64,000 nucleotides of DNA from Gemmatimonadota bacterium (lineage in GTDB: Bacteria > Latescibacterota > UBA2968): contig VXRD01000003.1 of NCBI GenBank assembly GCA_009838845.1, forward strand, positions 1-64,000. The letters are read 5' to 3'. Shown piece by piece: positions 16,894 through 26,026 of the stretch (its first letter is position 1; each line of letters opens with the position of its first letter). A model generated the notes under the pieces. That model searched no databases. It was not told where the DNA came from and saw only the letters and a list, made by a program, of their open reading frames with translations. Position numbers and translations under genes: made by a program.

Positions 16894-18102
16894 CTACGGC
16901 GCGAGCATCAGAGCGATGCCATGTGGGTTAACCAATCCAGAGGTGACGAGAGCTTCGGGACTGGAGCCGTCGAGATTGGCACGCCAGATTTTACCGTTAT
17001 CGACGTTACCGGTGCCAGCATCTATCCAGTACATCTTTGGGGGATCGCTTGTCAGGTCCAGAGCAATATCGCGCGGAGCGGTAGCCGGACCGCCGAGTGA
17101 CTGTCCACCGAATGTTCTGGTGTTGAGGATATCTTCTGGTTCAGTACCATCTAAATTGGCACGCCGGATTCTATCTCTGACGATGTCTGTCCAGTACATT
17201 TTTCCCGCAGCTACATCCAGTGCAATGCCTCTTGGAACCCGCAAGAAGTTTTGGAAGGTGAGGAGGGTTTCGACGTTGGAGCCATCGAGGTTGGCGCGCT
17301 GGATTTTATCGTCCTGAAGTGGGTTGGGGGCACCCGTGCCGGAGTCTGTCCAGTACATTTTGCCTCCGGCCACATCCAGGGCGATGCCCTGTGGATTAAC
17401 CAATCCAGAGGTGACGAGGGCTTCGGGACTGGATCCGTCGAGGTTGGCGCGCTGGATTTTACCATTATCGACATTGGCCCTGCCAGCATCTACCCAGTAC
17501 ATCTTTGGGGGGTCGCTTGTCAGGTCCAGGGCAATGTCGCGCGGGGTGGTGGCCGGGCCGGGAAGTGACTGCCCGCCGATTGTTCTGGTATCTATGACCA
17601 GTTCTATGTCAGAACCATCGAAGTTGGCACGCCGAATGCTATCTGTGACGGAGTCCGTCCAGTACATTTTTCCCGCGGCTACATCCAGAGCAATGCCCCT
17701 TGGAAGTCGCAACGCGTTGTCGTAGGTGAGGAGGGCTTCAACGTTGGAGCCATCGAGGTTGGCGCTCTGGATTTTATCATCCTGTAGAGGGTTGGAGCCA
17801 CCCGTGCCGGAGTCTGTCCAGTATATCTTGCCCATAGCCTTAGGCACTTCTTTGCCAAAGCTCCCGGCGAATATCAGAAAGTCGCCAAATCCGACCTCGC
17901 CGTCGCCATCCAGATCGAATCGGACTTCATACCTCTCATCGCCCTGACGAGCCCCGAACTTGCCGGCAAAGAGCAAGAAGTCGGTAAAATCGACCTCGCC
18001 ACTCGCATCAAAGTCCGGATTACCTGATTGTGATCCAATCCTGGCCTGAAGCGGTTGAGTCAGAAGACCGATGGAGAGGGTTGCAAGTATTAATAGACGC
18101 AT
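16894..18102 (-). CDS. secreted dockerin-like plus YWTD-repeat propeller, C terminus cut short
   Basis: The protein is 402 residues with a signal peptide ending LQARIG. Residues 28-85 are two EF-hand-like motifs with GEVDFTDFLLF and DLDGDGEVGFGDFLIF. The rest is LDL-receptor-type YWTD repeats (KMYWTDS, KIQRANLDGSSPEALVTSG, GIALDVAGGKM) in two large modules of about 125 residues that are near copies at DNA level. The second module stops inside its last motif: GIALMLAP then stop, where the first has GIALDVAGG. A one-base loss after GCTCTG explains the change. An extracellular binding role is inferred. The ribosome site AAGGAGG is strong. Confidence 0.8.
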   Translation of the reverse strand: MRLLILATLSIGLLTQPLQARIGSQSGNPDFDASGEVDFTDFLLFAGKFGARQGDERYEVRFDLDGDGEVGFGDFLIFAGSFGKEVPKAMGKIYWTDSGTGGSNPLQDDKIQSANLDGSNVEALLTYDNALRLPRGIALDVAAGKMYWTDSVTDSIRRANFDGSDIELVIDTRTIGGQSLPGPATTPRDIALDLTSDPPKMYWVDAGRANVDNGKIQRANLDGSSPEALVTSGLVNPQGIALDVAGGKMYWTDSGTGAPNPLQDDKIQRANLDGSNVETLLTFQNFLRVPRGIALDVAAGKMYWTDIVRDRIRRANLDGTEPEDILNTRTFGGQSLGGPATAPRDIALDLTSDPPKMYWIDAGTGNVDNGKIWRANLDGSSPEALVTSGLVNPHGIALMLAP

Positions 18103-18258
18103 GTTTTCCTCCTTATTGTGGGGGTTTAAGCATTTTTATTAGCCCTTATAAGGCATGATAACATGAGAGACATGGATTTGCCAAATAAAAATAGTCATGA
18201 TGCCCGAACGTGAGAAGTTGTGTTAAAATCTCCGTGTGTCTGGCTGTACATAAATTTT

Positions 18259-18286
18259 TTGACTTATGCGTTCTGTATGTTATCAT
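18259..18286 (+). promoter_or_regulatory. sigma70-type promoter before the SDR gene
   Basis: TTGACT (18259-18264), a 16-base spacer and TATCAT (18281-18286) match the sigma70 consensus at 5 of 6 in each box. The start codon at 18326 would have a leader of about 33 bases. Confidence 0.5.
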
Positions 18287-18325
18287 GCGTCAGACATAAA
18301 CCACAACCCATCAGGAGATTTGACT

Positions 18326-19078
18326 ATGAGTAGCAAAGTTGCAATCATCACTGGCGCGGGCAGCGGGATTGGCAAACACACGACCCTTGCCTTTTTGGAT
18401 GCGGGATATTCAGTTGCTCTGGCAGGACGACGCGAAGATCCCTTGAGAGCTACGGTGAGTGAAGCGGGCGTAGATGATTCAAAAACGCTTGTTGTGCCGA
18501 CAGATGTTGGCGATCCAGCGTCTGTGGAAAATCTTTTTGCGCGGACAAAAGAGAAATTTGGACGCCTGGATGTGCTTTTCAATAATGCGGGTGTGGGCGC
18601 ACCTGGTGTCAATCTCGAGGATTTGACTTTTGAGCAATGGCAAACGGTTGTCAATACCAATTTAACGGGTGTCTTTTTGTGTATTCAGGAGGCATTTAAA
18701 ATTATGAAAGACCAGACGCCCCGGGGCGGGAGGATCATCAATAATGGGTCGATATCGGCGCATGTTCCCCGTCCAAATTCTGCGCCTTATACATCGACCA
18801 AACACGCGGTGTCCGGTCTGACAAAATCCGCTTCGCTCGATGGGCGCAAATACGATATCGCTTGCGGACAGATCGATATTGGCAATGCAGCGACCGATAT
18901 GACCGAGCGCATGAAAAGAGGGGTTCCGCAAGCCAATGGATCTACTCTGGTAGAGCCTACGATGGATGTCAGGGGCGTCGCGCAAGCCGTGCTCAATATG
19001 GCGAGCCTTCCGTTAGATGCAAATGTTCAGTTTATGACGATTATGGCGACTAAGATGCCTTATATCGGTCGCGGTTAA
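18326..19078 (+). CDS. short-chain dehydrogenase/reductase
   Basis: The protein is 250 residues from ATG 18326 after CAGGAG. It has the cofactor motif TGAGSGIG (residues 9-16), NNAGVGAPG, and the catalytic Ser/Tyr/Lys set in NNGSISAH and PYTSTKHA. The family carries out NAD(P)-dependent oxidation or reduction of alcohols, sugars or steroids. The gene stands alone, with its own promoter candidate and a terminator directly after the stop. The substrate is not known. Confidence 0.88.
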   Translation: MSSKVAIITGAGSGIGKHTTLAFLDAGYSVALAGRREDPLRATVSEAGVDDSKTLVVPTDVGDPASVENLFARTKEKFGRLDVLFNNAGVGAPGVNLEDLTFEQWQTVVNTNLTGVFLCIQEAFKIMKDQTPRGGRIINNGSISAHVPRPNSAPYTSTKHAVSGLTKSASLDGRKYDIACGQIDIGNAATDMTERMKRGVPQANGSTLVEPTMDVRGVAQAVLNMASLPLDANVQFMTIMATKMPYIGRG

Positions 19079-19110
19079 AAAAAAGACCGGACGCTTTGTC
19101 CGGTCTTTTT
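19079..19110. terminator. bidirectional rho-independent terminator
   Basis: AGACCGGAC, a 5-base loop and GTCCGGTCT are flanked by A on the left and T on the right. It sits between convergent stops (19078 and 19133) and can serve both strands. Confidence 0.9.
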
Positions 19111-19132
19111 AGTTGATACTATGGGAGAGGGG

Positions 19133-21619
19133 TTACATCCCCAGCATGTATGAGACTTTTATGAGAACGGCCCGGTTTCTTTCGCTCCATTCGCGCAGGA
19201 CATCCCGGTCATCCAGGTTGTGATCGTAAGTGACGTCAAAGCCCTGATCATAGACAAAGTAAATATCGCTGCCGGGGCGGAAACGGTAATTCAGCAATAC
19301 GTTTACACTCGCCTGTTCGCGGTCATTATTCCACTGGGCGAATAGTTTGACATAAAAGTCCGTGGAAAATGAATAGATCAAGCGGTTGCTCAATACCTGA
19401 ATATTGAAGTTGCCCTGGGGTAAGCGCAGCCAGTTGACTTCGTAATCTGTTTCAATAGAAAGTTTTCCAGAAGGCGTGAAGGTATTTTCGAGTGAAAGTT
19501 TATATCGCTTGCCCGTGTAATAGTTGCCGATCTCAATATCGAACTCGGGGCGGACTTTCCGCGAGCGACTCGGATAGGGGCCGGTTCTGAATTTTGTAAA
19601 ATTGTATGTGCCGTGTGGGATAATTATATCTGGTCGTTTTTTCGATGGCTTGAACGTGCGCTCGACCACGTCGTGCGTTCGCGCAAATTCTACCCGATAC
19701 CAGTCTCCGGCATTGAACCGCGTATAAGTAGATACCTGCAAATCCCAGAATTTGATTTTATTTATTGGGTCACTGGGATCTGTAAAGAGCCGAAACCTCG
19801 GTCCAGTGGAAATATAGCGAATGAGATTCGTATTGGCAGGTATTCGCGCTCTGAATTGTGCCTCGTATCGCCTGAGTCTCTTCAATCCTGCGCGGCGGTT
19901 GACAAATCCGGCTTTGGGTAGAAAATGCTCTCCGATATCGACGTATTTTAGGGTGCTGGAATAAACACCCCCCGAATAGGTGCCCTGTAAAAATCCCGCA
20001 TCCCCTGTCTGGGCGTTTTCAGCAGAATCCCAGGTTTGTGCGTAAAATCCCTGGAAATTGAGGGCATTGGATGGCGAAAAACTGAAATCAAGCCCTGCAG
20101 CGCGGTTGTATTGATCCCAACCCGCGCCTGGAATAGGGGTTTGTTTGTTCACAATAATTGCACCGATATTTGATCGTCCCAGCACATCGTGCTTCAGGCG
20201 CAAGACCGAAAAATTGCTGCGCTGAACAAATGTATCATCCTGAAGCGTTTTGGAATCCGTCAACACATTCAATGCGCCAATGCTCGTCTTGCCGGCTTTG
20301 CCCGCCAGTTTGCTGCCCAGGAGAATGGGTACGGGTTCCCCAGATTCCAGGCCGATTCGGCGGCTGTAAAACAAAATCGTAGGAGGTCGGCTGTCCCCAC
20401 CGCGTCTCGTGGCGGCTTCTCCAAAGTCAAAGAGGGTGGATCCCTCCAGGAAGAATTCTCGCTTTTCGGGAAAGAATTGTGAGAATTGCGTCAGGTTTAC
20501 TTCCTCCTGGTCCCCTTCAACCTGGGCAAAATCGGTATTATAAGACAGATCCAGTATCATATTGGGCGTTAAGCCGTATCGCACATCCACACCCGATTCA
20601 AAAGAGGTTTGAGCAGATGGGTCTTCTGCCTGCAAATCTTTTACAGCACCGGGCAATACATAGGGTTTGATCTGAAATACGCGGCGGGTTTTTAAGGATT
20701 TTAGTCCCCTGAGTTCTGCGAGGTCTGTGGTGCGATAGCGCTGCGTTGGTGATGTCGATCTTTGTCCGATCATCAGTGCTGTCGATTCGGTTTTGCGGGC
20801 AATAAATCGCGCCAGGTTAATGCCCCATACCGCATCATCTTCGTCCTTAAATCTCAGTTGATCAAATGGTATCGCCACCTCAACCGACCACCCTTTATCG
20901 TCCCGGTGGCCTTTGGCTTCCCAGATACAATCCCAATCGTCGTTGTAGGTGCGGCCTTCCCGCGATAGGAGCAGATCGCGCTTTGCGCCCAGAGAGTTGA
21001 CGAAGAAGAATGCGCCGGTCTGACGGTCGTTATAAGTGTCCAGAAGAATTTGTACATTGTCATCGCCCCACAATTGCGAATCGCGCCGCATGTTATTTGC
21101 CACGATTTTGTTTGGCTCGGAATCAAAACATTCAAATCCGAAATAGATTTTTCTCTGGTCGTAAATAATACGGGCTGTTGTGCGTTCGGTGCTCGGTACC
21201 CAGTAGCCCGGATCGCGCTGGACAAAGCCCTCGATGGGTTTTGCATTTTGCCACGCAGGGTCGTCCAAACGCCCGTCCATTTTGGGACCTTCATCCACGC
21301 GGGTGGCATAAACAGCGCGCGGTGCATCGTCAGAAGTCTGTGTGGTGACAACGCGAATGCGATCCGATACCTTTACGGGTGAGCCGTTTTCTTCGACTAC
21401 GCGAGCTACGAGCACATTGTCGTCGAGTTTTTTGATGACCTGAAGCGTTGACCCATTGTCCATCTGCAATTGGCTTCCCAGGGATGCCGCCCCGTTGAGT
21501 CCAGATACATAAGCGAGATCGCCCGTGATTTCTTTGACAATACCGGCTGTGTCATCACTATTAGCCGATGGCGCGCAAATCGCTATACAGAAAAGCCCAA
21601 GCAAGCACGCTCTGATCAT
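19133..21619 (-). CDS. DUF5916 outer-membrane protein with a CBM9-like domain
   Basis: The protein is 828 residues with a signal peptide MIRACLLGLFCIAICAPSANS. Residues about 30-90 form a small beta-domain. Next is a carbohydrate-binding family 9-like domain (KMDGRLDDPAWQNAKPI, IYFGFECFDSEP, DDNVQILLDTY). The remaining 600 residues have the DUF5916 pattern, with FPEKREFFLEGS and SRRIGLE, and finish as a large barrel. The role is likely binding or uptake of glycans or glycan-linked material at the outer membrane, inferred from the domain family. It is far from its operon neighbours, with 211 bases upstream that hold an inverted repeat. Confidence 0.85.
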   Translation of the reverse strand: MIRACLLGLFCIAICAPSANSDDTAGIVKEITGDLAYVSGLNGAASLGSQLQMDNGSTLQVIKKLDDNVLVARVVEENGSPVKVSDRIRVVTTQTSDDAPRAVYATRVDEGPKMDGRLDDPAWQNAKPIEGFVQRDPGYWVPSTERTTARIIYDQRKIYFGFECFDSEPNKIVANNMRRDSQLWGDDNVQILLDTYNDRQTGAFFFVNSLGAKRDLLLSREGRTYNDDWDCIWEAKGHRDDKGWSVEVAIPFDQLRFKDEDDAVWGINLARFIARKTESTALMIGQRSTSPTQRYRTTDLAELRGLKSLKTRRVFQIKPYVLPGAVKDLQAEDPSAQTSFESGVDVRYGLTPNMILDLSYNTDFAQVEGDQEEVNLTQFSQFFPEKREFFLEGSTLFDFGEAATRRGGDSRPPTILFYSRRIGLESGEPVPILLGSKLAGKAGKTSIGALNVLTDSKTLQDDTFVQRSNFSVLRLKHDVLGRSNIGAIIVNKQTPIPGAGWDQYNRAAGLDFSFSPSNALNFQGFYAQTWDSAENAQTGDAGFLQGTYSGGVYSSTLKYVDIGEHFLPKAGFVNRRAGLKRLRRYEAQFRARIPANTNLIRYISTGPRFRLFTDPSDPINKIKFWDLQVSTYTRFNAGDWYRVEFARTHDVVERTFKPSKKRPDIIIPHGTYNFTKFRTGPYPSRSRKVRPEFDIEIGNYYTGKRYKLSLENTFTPSGKLSIETDYEVNWLRLPQGNFNIQVLSNRLIYSFSTDFYVKLFAQWNNDREQASVNVLLNYRFRPGSDIYFVYDQGFDVTYDHNLDDRDVLREWSERNRAVLIKVSYMLGM

Positions 21620-21702
21620 ATTTTTGCTCCTGGATAGTGTTAGGAGTCGGTGATCGGTATTTATTACTCAATGCTTCGCTACGGGGATAGGAATAGAGGT
21701 AT

Positions 21703-21729
21703 GTAGGGGCGGTGCCCCCGTGCCCGCCC
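21703..21729. repeat. GTAGGGGC-type palindromic repeat, copy 2
   Basis: TGTAGG followed by GGGCGG...CCGCCC. It has the same leader as the copies at 14613 and 62933 with a different stem. Confidence 0.7.
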
Positions 21730-21749
21730 GTGTTGAAGCATCTGGCCCC

Positions 21750-21765
21750 AAGTAAGAACTTACTT
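21750..21765. promoter_or_regulatory. perfect inverted repeat upstream of the DUF5916 gene
   Basis: AAGTAAG-AA-CTTACTT is a perfect 7+7 palindrome, followed by another TACTTA. On the minus strand a TATAAG box lies right beside it, about 140 bases before the DUF5916 start codon. The size and place suit a repressor site, but no regulator gene is near. Weak evidence. Confidence 0.3.
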
Positions 21766-21830
21766 ACTTATACATAATGTAATAAAAAATAAAAATTCCG
21801 CATCTTTTTTTGTAGAGGCGTAAGGAGGAT

Positions 21831-23273
21831 TCAGTACATATTGTCTTTTGTCGTGATCGGACACCACCGGGCGTTAAATAAGGTGTGGAATAATATATCT
21901 CGTGCAGCAGGTGTGCCGATCCGCTGCAATACATAAGTAGCGTAAAAACGGTTGTAGCGATTTTCGTCTTCGAGCATTGTCGCCAGCGATTCAACTGCAA
22001 TATCGCCCGATTCTCCAAATTTTGCGAGGGTGAGGGCTGCGTTGCGGCGCACGCGATAGTCTTCATCGCCAAGTGCCTGTGTCAGGTTGGAGAGTAGTTC
22101 TGGGGAGAAATCGCCGATTGCGCCCAGTGCTTCGATCACATTGCGGCGCACCCACCAGTGATTGTCTTTTATCGCCGTTCTTAAAACGGGTGCAGCAACA
22201 ACGGCGTTTGATCCGATATGTCCCAATACATTGGCAGCGACCGCTCGTATCCACCAGTGATTGTCTGATAATGTTTCTGTGAGGGCGGCGACTGCGGGTT
22301 CTCCTATGGTTGCGAGGGATAGAGCCGCGCATCCGCTCGTGGGATTTGTTCCATGGGCATTGTCCGGTGTTTTTGCTTCTGTTTCCTCAATTGTTGCCAG
22401 TGTTTCTTCTCGCATGGCGGCGATGAGTTCAGGTACGGCTTCTTCGCCAAATTCAGCGAGTTTATACGCCGCGTCCAATCGTTCACATTCCGGTCCATTC
22501 TGTAAGTCTTGAATCAAGTTTTTCAGATTGCGCTGTCGCGTGTCGCGTTCTTTTTGCGTGTTTCCGCACATCCAGTTCCATACGTCCTGTGAAATAGCTG
22601 GATGCCGATCTTCAATGCCGGGGGACCACGCGCGACTCTGGTGATCCCAGGTGGGTTTTTGCGGTTCCTGTGTGCGCGCAAATTGGAATTTCAGCATGTA
22701 TCGTTTTTTGGTACTTATATTTTCGGTTGCGCGGTGCCAGGAATCGAAGTGGATTAGAGCTACGGTGCCCGCAGGTCCACAAAATGCGCGGGCTTTTTCT
22801 TTTGTTTGTACGGGATCTACATCGCTGATGGTTTTGTATATTTGCATGCCGGGCAATACGCCCGAAGGTCCCATATCCTCAGTTGTGTCCTGTGGAAAAT
22901 AAAAAGCGAGCAGCCAGTAGAATCTCGGGTGCCGCAAATTGTGATCATATACATAACAGTCTTTATGCCATCGCTGTCCGTTTCGTCCCGGGGGATTCAG
23001 GTGACAATGTCGATGGGGGTTCAAGATGTATCCCGGTCCGAGTAAGCTGGTCAGTGCTCCTTTCACATTGGGGTGTTCAAACACCTGCCCGATCTGCGGT
23101 ATCCGGGGCAATATGTTATTGCCGGGGTTGCCCTCTTTTTCAAAGACGGCCTCGATCTGATCGTAGATATTTGCGTGGAATGAGGGCGGATAATCCGCGT
23201 GGACTGTCATGCATCCATCCACGATAAATCGCTGTACCTTTTCATCATTCAATAACTGCATTGGATCAGCCAT
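21831..23273 (-). CDS. phytanoyl-CoA dioxygenase-family protein fused to HEAT repeats
   Basis: The protein is 480 residues. Residues 1-245 are a PhyH-type Fe(II)/2-oxoglutarate dioxygenase with the metal motif HKD in GQRWHKDCY and the distal His in FDSWHRATE, plus Arg in KKRYMLKF. Residues about 265-480 are HEAT-like repeats (for example VPELIAAMREE, AVAALTETLSDNHWWIRAVA, DEDYRVRRNAALTLAKFGES). The HEAT part normally binds proteins, so a substrate-binding or scaffolding role is inferred. The start ATG has AAGGAGG upstream. It begins a run of minus-strand oxidoreductase and isomerase genes. Confidence 0.85.
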   Translation of the reverse strand: MADPMQLLNDEKVQRFIVDGCMTVHADYPPSFHANIYDQIEAVFEKEGNPGNNILPRIPQIGQVFEHPNVKGALTSLLGPGYILNPHRHCHLNPPGRNGQRWHKDCYVYDHNLRHPRFYWLLAFYFPQDTTEDMGPSGVLPGMQIYKTISDVDPVQTKEKARAFCGPAGTVALIHFDSWHRATENISTKKRYMLKFQFARTQEPQKPTWDHQSRAWSPGIEDRHPAISQDVWNWMCGNTQKERDTRQRNLKNLIQDLQNGPECERLDAAYKLAEFGEEAVPELIAAMREETLATIEETEAKTPDNAHGTNPTSGCAALSLATIGEPAVAALTETLSDNHWWIRAVAANVLGHIGSNAVVAAPVLRTAIKDNHWWVRRNVIEALGAIGDFSPELLSNLTQALGDEDYRVRRNAALTLAKFGESGDIAVESLATMLEDENRYNRFYATYVLQRIGTPAARDILFHTLFNARWCPITTKDNMY

Positions 23274-23282
23274 GGGGCCTCC

Positions 23283-24143
23283 TTAGCTAAAAATTTCCAC
23301 AAATTTCGCAACGCTCGCCCTGAATCCGTCTTCAAAAGTGCCGCCTTCGGGGCGATAGACGCTTTCGTAAGAGATTGCGCCCGCATACCCGTCGCGTTTG
23401 AGCGCGTTTGCAATGGGTTCCAGGTATGGCGCGACATCGCCTTCGCCCAGGGGATAGAATCCAACGGTGGCACGCGCAATATCGGCTTTTGCGTCTTTGA
23501 TGTGAATATGGCCGATATAATCGCGAATTTCATTGTAGGCATCGGGGAAGGGGATATCCGTACAGTACATTGTGTTGGGAATATCCCATAGGAGTTTGAG
23601 GTGGGAGCTACCCAATTCGTCGATCAACTTTCGCGCCAGAAAGCCCGATGTTATCATGGCATTATTACCCGTTTCAACGACGAGTGTCACGCCTTCTTCT
23701 TCGGCTATTTGGACGGGTACAGCCATCAGTTTCACCAGTTTGTCCCAAGCACCAGCGGTGACAATCCAATCTTCTGCGCCGTTGTACCCAAATAGGATCA
23801 TTTCTTTTTTGCAACTCATGATTCTGACAATATTTGTCCCGAGGGTTTTGGCAAGGGCAATGCACCGCCGCAATCCCGATACATGGTCCTCAAATGTGGT
23901 ATCTCCTATCTCGGTCTGCAATACGGGCAAGCCGCCAAAGTTGTGCCGCGAGATGCACGAGACTTCCATGTCGTGCTGATCCAGTAGTGCCTTTATGCGC
24001 GCCACTTGCCCGGCGTCGTGATCTCCCACTTCTCGATCCCATACAAACTGGAGTTCTGGATATCTCAGGCCATATTCCGCCATGACATTCAATGCGTGTT
24101 CAAAATCTCTGCTGATTCCATCTGTAATTACACCGAGTTTCAC
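23283..24143 (-). CDS. sugar phosphate isomerase/epimerase-like TIM barrel
   Basis: The protein is 286 residues from a GTG at 24143 with GGAG upstream; a TTG at 24155 is possible. Family segments: VKLGVITDGISRDFEHAL, LVVETGNNA (metal-binding Glu), LLWDIPNTMYC, GHIHIKDAK and AISYESVYRPEG. It probably isomerises a keto sugar or cyclitol. It lies directly after the PhyH-HEAT gene and before a 3-hydroxyisobutyrate-dehydrogenase-like gene, so one operon is likely. Confidence 0.8.
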   Translation of the reverse strand: MKLGVITDGISRDFEHALNVMAEYGLRYPELQFVWDREVGDHDAGQVARIKALLDQHDMEVSCISRHNFGGLPVLQTEIGDTTFEDHVSGLRRCIALAKTLGTNIVRIMSCKKEMILFGYNGAEDWIVTAGAWDKLVKLMAVPVQIAEEEGVTLVVETGNNAMITSGFLARKLIDELGSSHLKLLWDIPNTMYCTDIPFPDAYNEIRDYIGHIHIKDAKADIARATVGFYPLGEGDVAPYLEPIANALKRDGYAGAISYESVYRPEGGTFEDGFRASVAKFVEIFS

Positions 24144-24162
24144 TGTAAGCTCCAATCTCGTC

Positions 24163-25047
24163 TTACCGTTTTTTCACTTCAATATCCAGCATGTTTTCAA
24201 AAATTTTGATGATGGCCCAGTTCGCTTCTTCGGGGTTTACGCTGATGCCCGCTTGAAACCACTCTGCAGCCGATGAGAGCGTGAACAGTGGCACGCCACA
24301 TTCTCGTCCCAGTGTTTTTGCGATTCCGAGGTCTTTGTACATTGTGCCAATGCGGCTTTGGCCCGCAAAATTTCGTTCCAGGATGTTTTGCGTTGTGTCC
24401 CGAAATAAGAAGCTGCCGACCACGCTCGTGTTGATGACTTCGTAGAGGGTCTCGGCTTTTACACCGGCTTTTACGCCCAGTGCCAGGGTTTCGAAGATGC
24501 CCGCATAGGTTACACCTGTCAAGACGGCCAGACACGCTTTCACGGTTTGTCCGACTCCGATTTCTTCGCCGACGTGGTAGATATTTTCTCCGACTGCGTT
24601 GAGAACTTCTGTCGCGTCCTCAAAAACATTCCGCTGTGCTGCTACCATCATTGTCAGTGTGCCAGCCGCTGCGCCGGGTGCGCCACCGCTTACCGGGGCG
24701 TCTATGACGCGAATGTCTCTCTCTTTTAAGGATTGCGCGATTTCGACCAATTCCGATCGCAATATGGTTGCGGTACAGATAAATGTCGATCCCGGTTTCA
24801 TGCCGTCCAACAAGCCATTGTTTAAGATTGCTTTAATTTGATTGCCGTTCATGACCATGACGAACACGAAGTCTGTGCGTTCGCCTACTTCGCCTACATT
24901 TTTGGCTGCATAAGCTCCCCGCTCGACAAATGGTTCCAATTGTTCGGGGCGCAAATCATACACGACAAGCTCATGGCCGTTCTTCAAGATGTTCGCCGCC
25001 ATCCCACTGCCCATATCTCCGACACCGATTAGCCCAACACGCGCCAT
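24163..25047 (-). CDS. NAD(P)-dependent 3-hydroxyisobutyrate dehydrogenase-family protein
   Basis: The protein is 294 residues from ATG 25047 with AAAGGA upstream; the longer frame adds 14 residues. It has the nucleotide motif VGLIGVGDMGSGMA, substrate motif DAPVSGGAPGAAAGTL and the catalytic Lys in GQTVKACLAV. The usual NN after the Lys is replaced by LA, so substrate preference may differ. The family oxidises beta-hydroxyacids such as 3-hydroxyisobutyrate, tartronate semialdehyde and others. Confidence 0.85.
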   Translation of the reverse strand: MARVGLIGVGDMGSGMAANILKNGHELVVYDLRPEQLEPFVERGAYAAKNVGEVGERTDFVFVMVMNGNQIKAILNNGLLDGMKPGSTFICTATILRSELVEIAQSLKERDIRVIDAPVSGGAPGAAAGTLTMMVAAQRNVFEDATEVLNAVGENIYHVGEEIGVGQTVKACLAVLTGVTYAGIFETLALGVKAGVKAETLYEVINTSVVGSFLFRDTTQNILERNFAGQSRIGTMYKDLGIAKTLGRECGVPLFTLSSAAEWFQAGISVNPEEANWAIIKIFENMLDIEVKKR

Positions 25048-25137
25048 TTTTTTTCCTTTCGCATTTAAATTTAGTTTGCTAATTAACAATAAACTACGAA
25101 ACGCTATTGGTCAAACTTACACTACAGGAGGTTTACA

Positions 25138-26016
25138 ATGGACAATATATATCTGAGATGGTGGGGGTGTGGTGCTTTCGACATTCTCTCTGAGGATGTC
25201 AATATCGCCATTGATCCGTATCTTTTCGGTGATAATCTAAAAGAGGCTGAACCTATTTACGATTATATTTTTATTAGCCACGAACATTTTGATCATTGTC
25301 ACCCCAAAACCCTGACGAAATTGTGTCGGGGAGATCGCTTTAAAAAACTCTTTGTCAATATCGGTTGTATGACGCCAAATGAACCTGTTGACGAAAATTA
25401 TGGCGACGCGGCTTTTTCTCGGGATTTGCCCATTAGCAAGCATATACCCGAAGAAAAAATCCAGGTGCTCTTTCCCAAATATCGCACCGATGACATGCGC
25501 ATTTTTCCCGGTCCCTTTTCGTGCGACCTGGGCGCTGTGCGGGTAGAAGCTGTTGAAAGTGGTGAAAATGCGCGGCCCGATTTACCCACCTGTGGTTATT
25601 TAATCACATATATCGAGAAAGATATCTCGTTCTATCACACCGGGGATCTTCACGCGACCTACCCTGCGCTCGGCAATCTGAAGGGCCGTGTGGATTATCT
25701 CATCCACATGAAAACGGGGCTGAAGAACTGGTCTGTGTTTTCAAGTCTTCTCGATCTCGTGCAGCCCCGATTTTTGATTCCAACCCATTATCGAACAGAT
25801 CGCAAAACCGATCCTGTTCCCGAAGGACATTGGCCTCCCGATGTTACGGATGCGAATGCTTTTATCGAGAGCATCCGCGAGCACGCTGGCGACCGAACCC
25901 AAATTTTGCCTTTCACTGCTGGCGTTCAGTACGAGATTGAATTGCCCGAAAAAAAAGTTGTGTGGGCGTGGGATTGGCACAATACATGGACTGTGCCCCC
26001 GTGGCGAGAGGGATAG
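25138..26016 (+). CDS. metallo-beta-lactamase-fold hydrolase
   Basis: The protein is 292 residues. It starts at ATG 25138 after AGGAGG. It has the metal-binding motif HEHFDHCHP in IFISHEHFDHCHP (residues about 48-56), a later DLHATYP and the end segment with HNTWTVP. The fold hydrolyses varied esters, lactones and nucleotides; the substrate is unknown. It stands alone on the + strand between minus-strand blocks. Confidence 0.85.
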   Translation: MDNIYLRWWGCGAFDILSEDVNIAIDPYLFGDNLKEAEPIYDYIFISHEHFDHCHPKTLTKLCRGDRFKKLFVNIGCMTPNEPVDENYGDAAFSRDLPISKHIPEEKIQVLFPKYRTDDMRIFPGPFSCDLGAVRVEAVESGENARPDLPTCGYLITYIEKDISFYHTGDLHATYPALGNLKGRVDYLIHMKTGLKNWSVFSSLLDLVQPRFLIPTHYRTDRKTDPVPEGHWPPDVTDANAFIESIREHAGDRTQILPFTAGVQYEIELPEKKVVWAWDWHNTWTVPPWREG

Positions 26017-26026
26017 ATCCCTGTTT

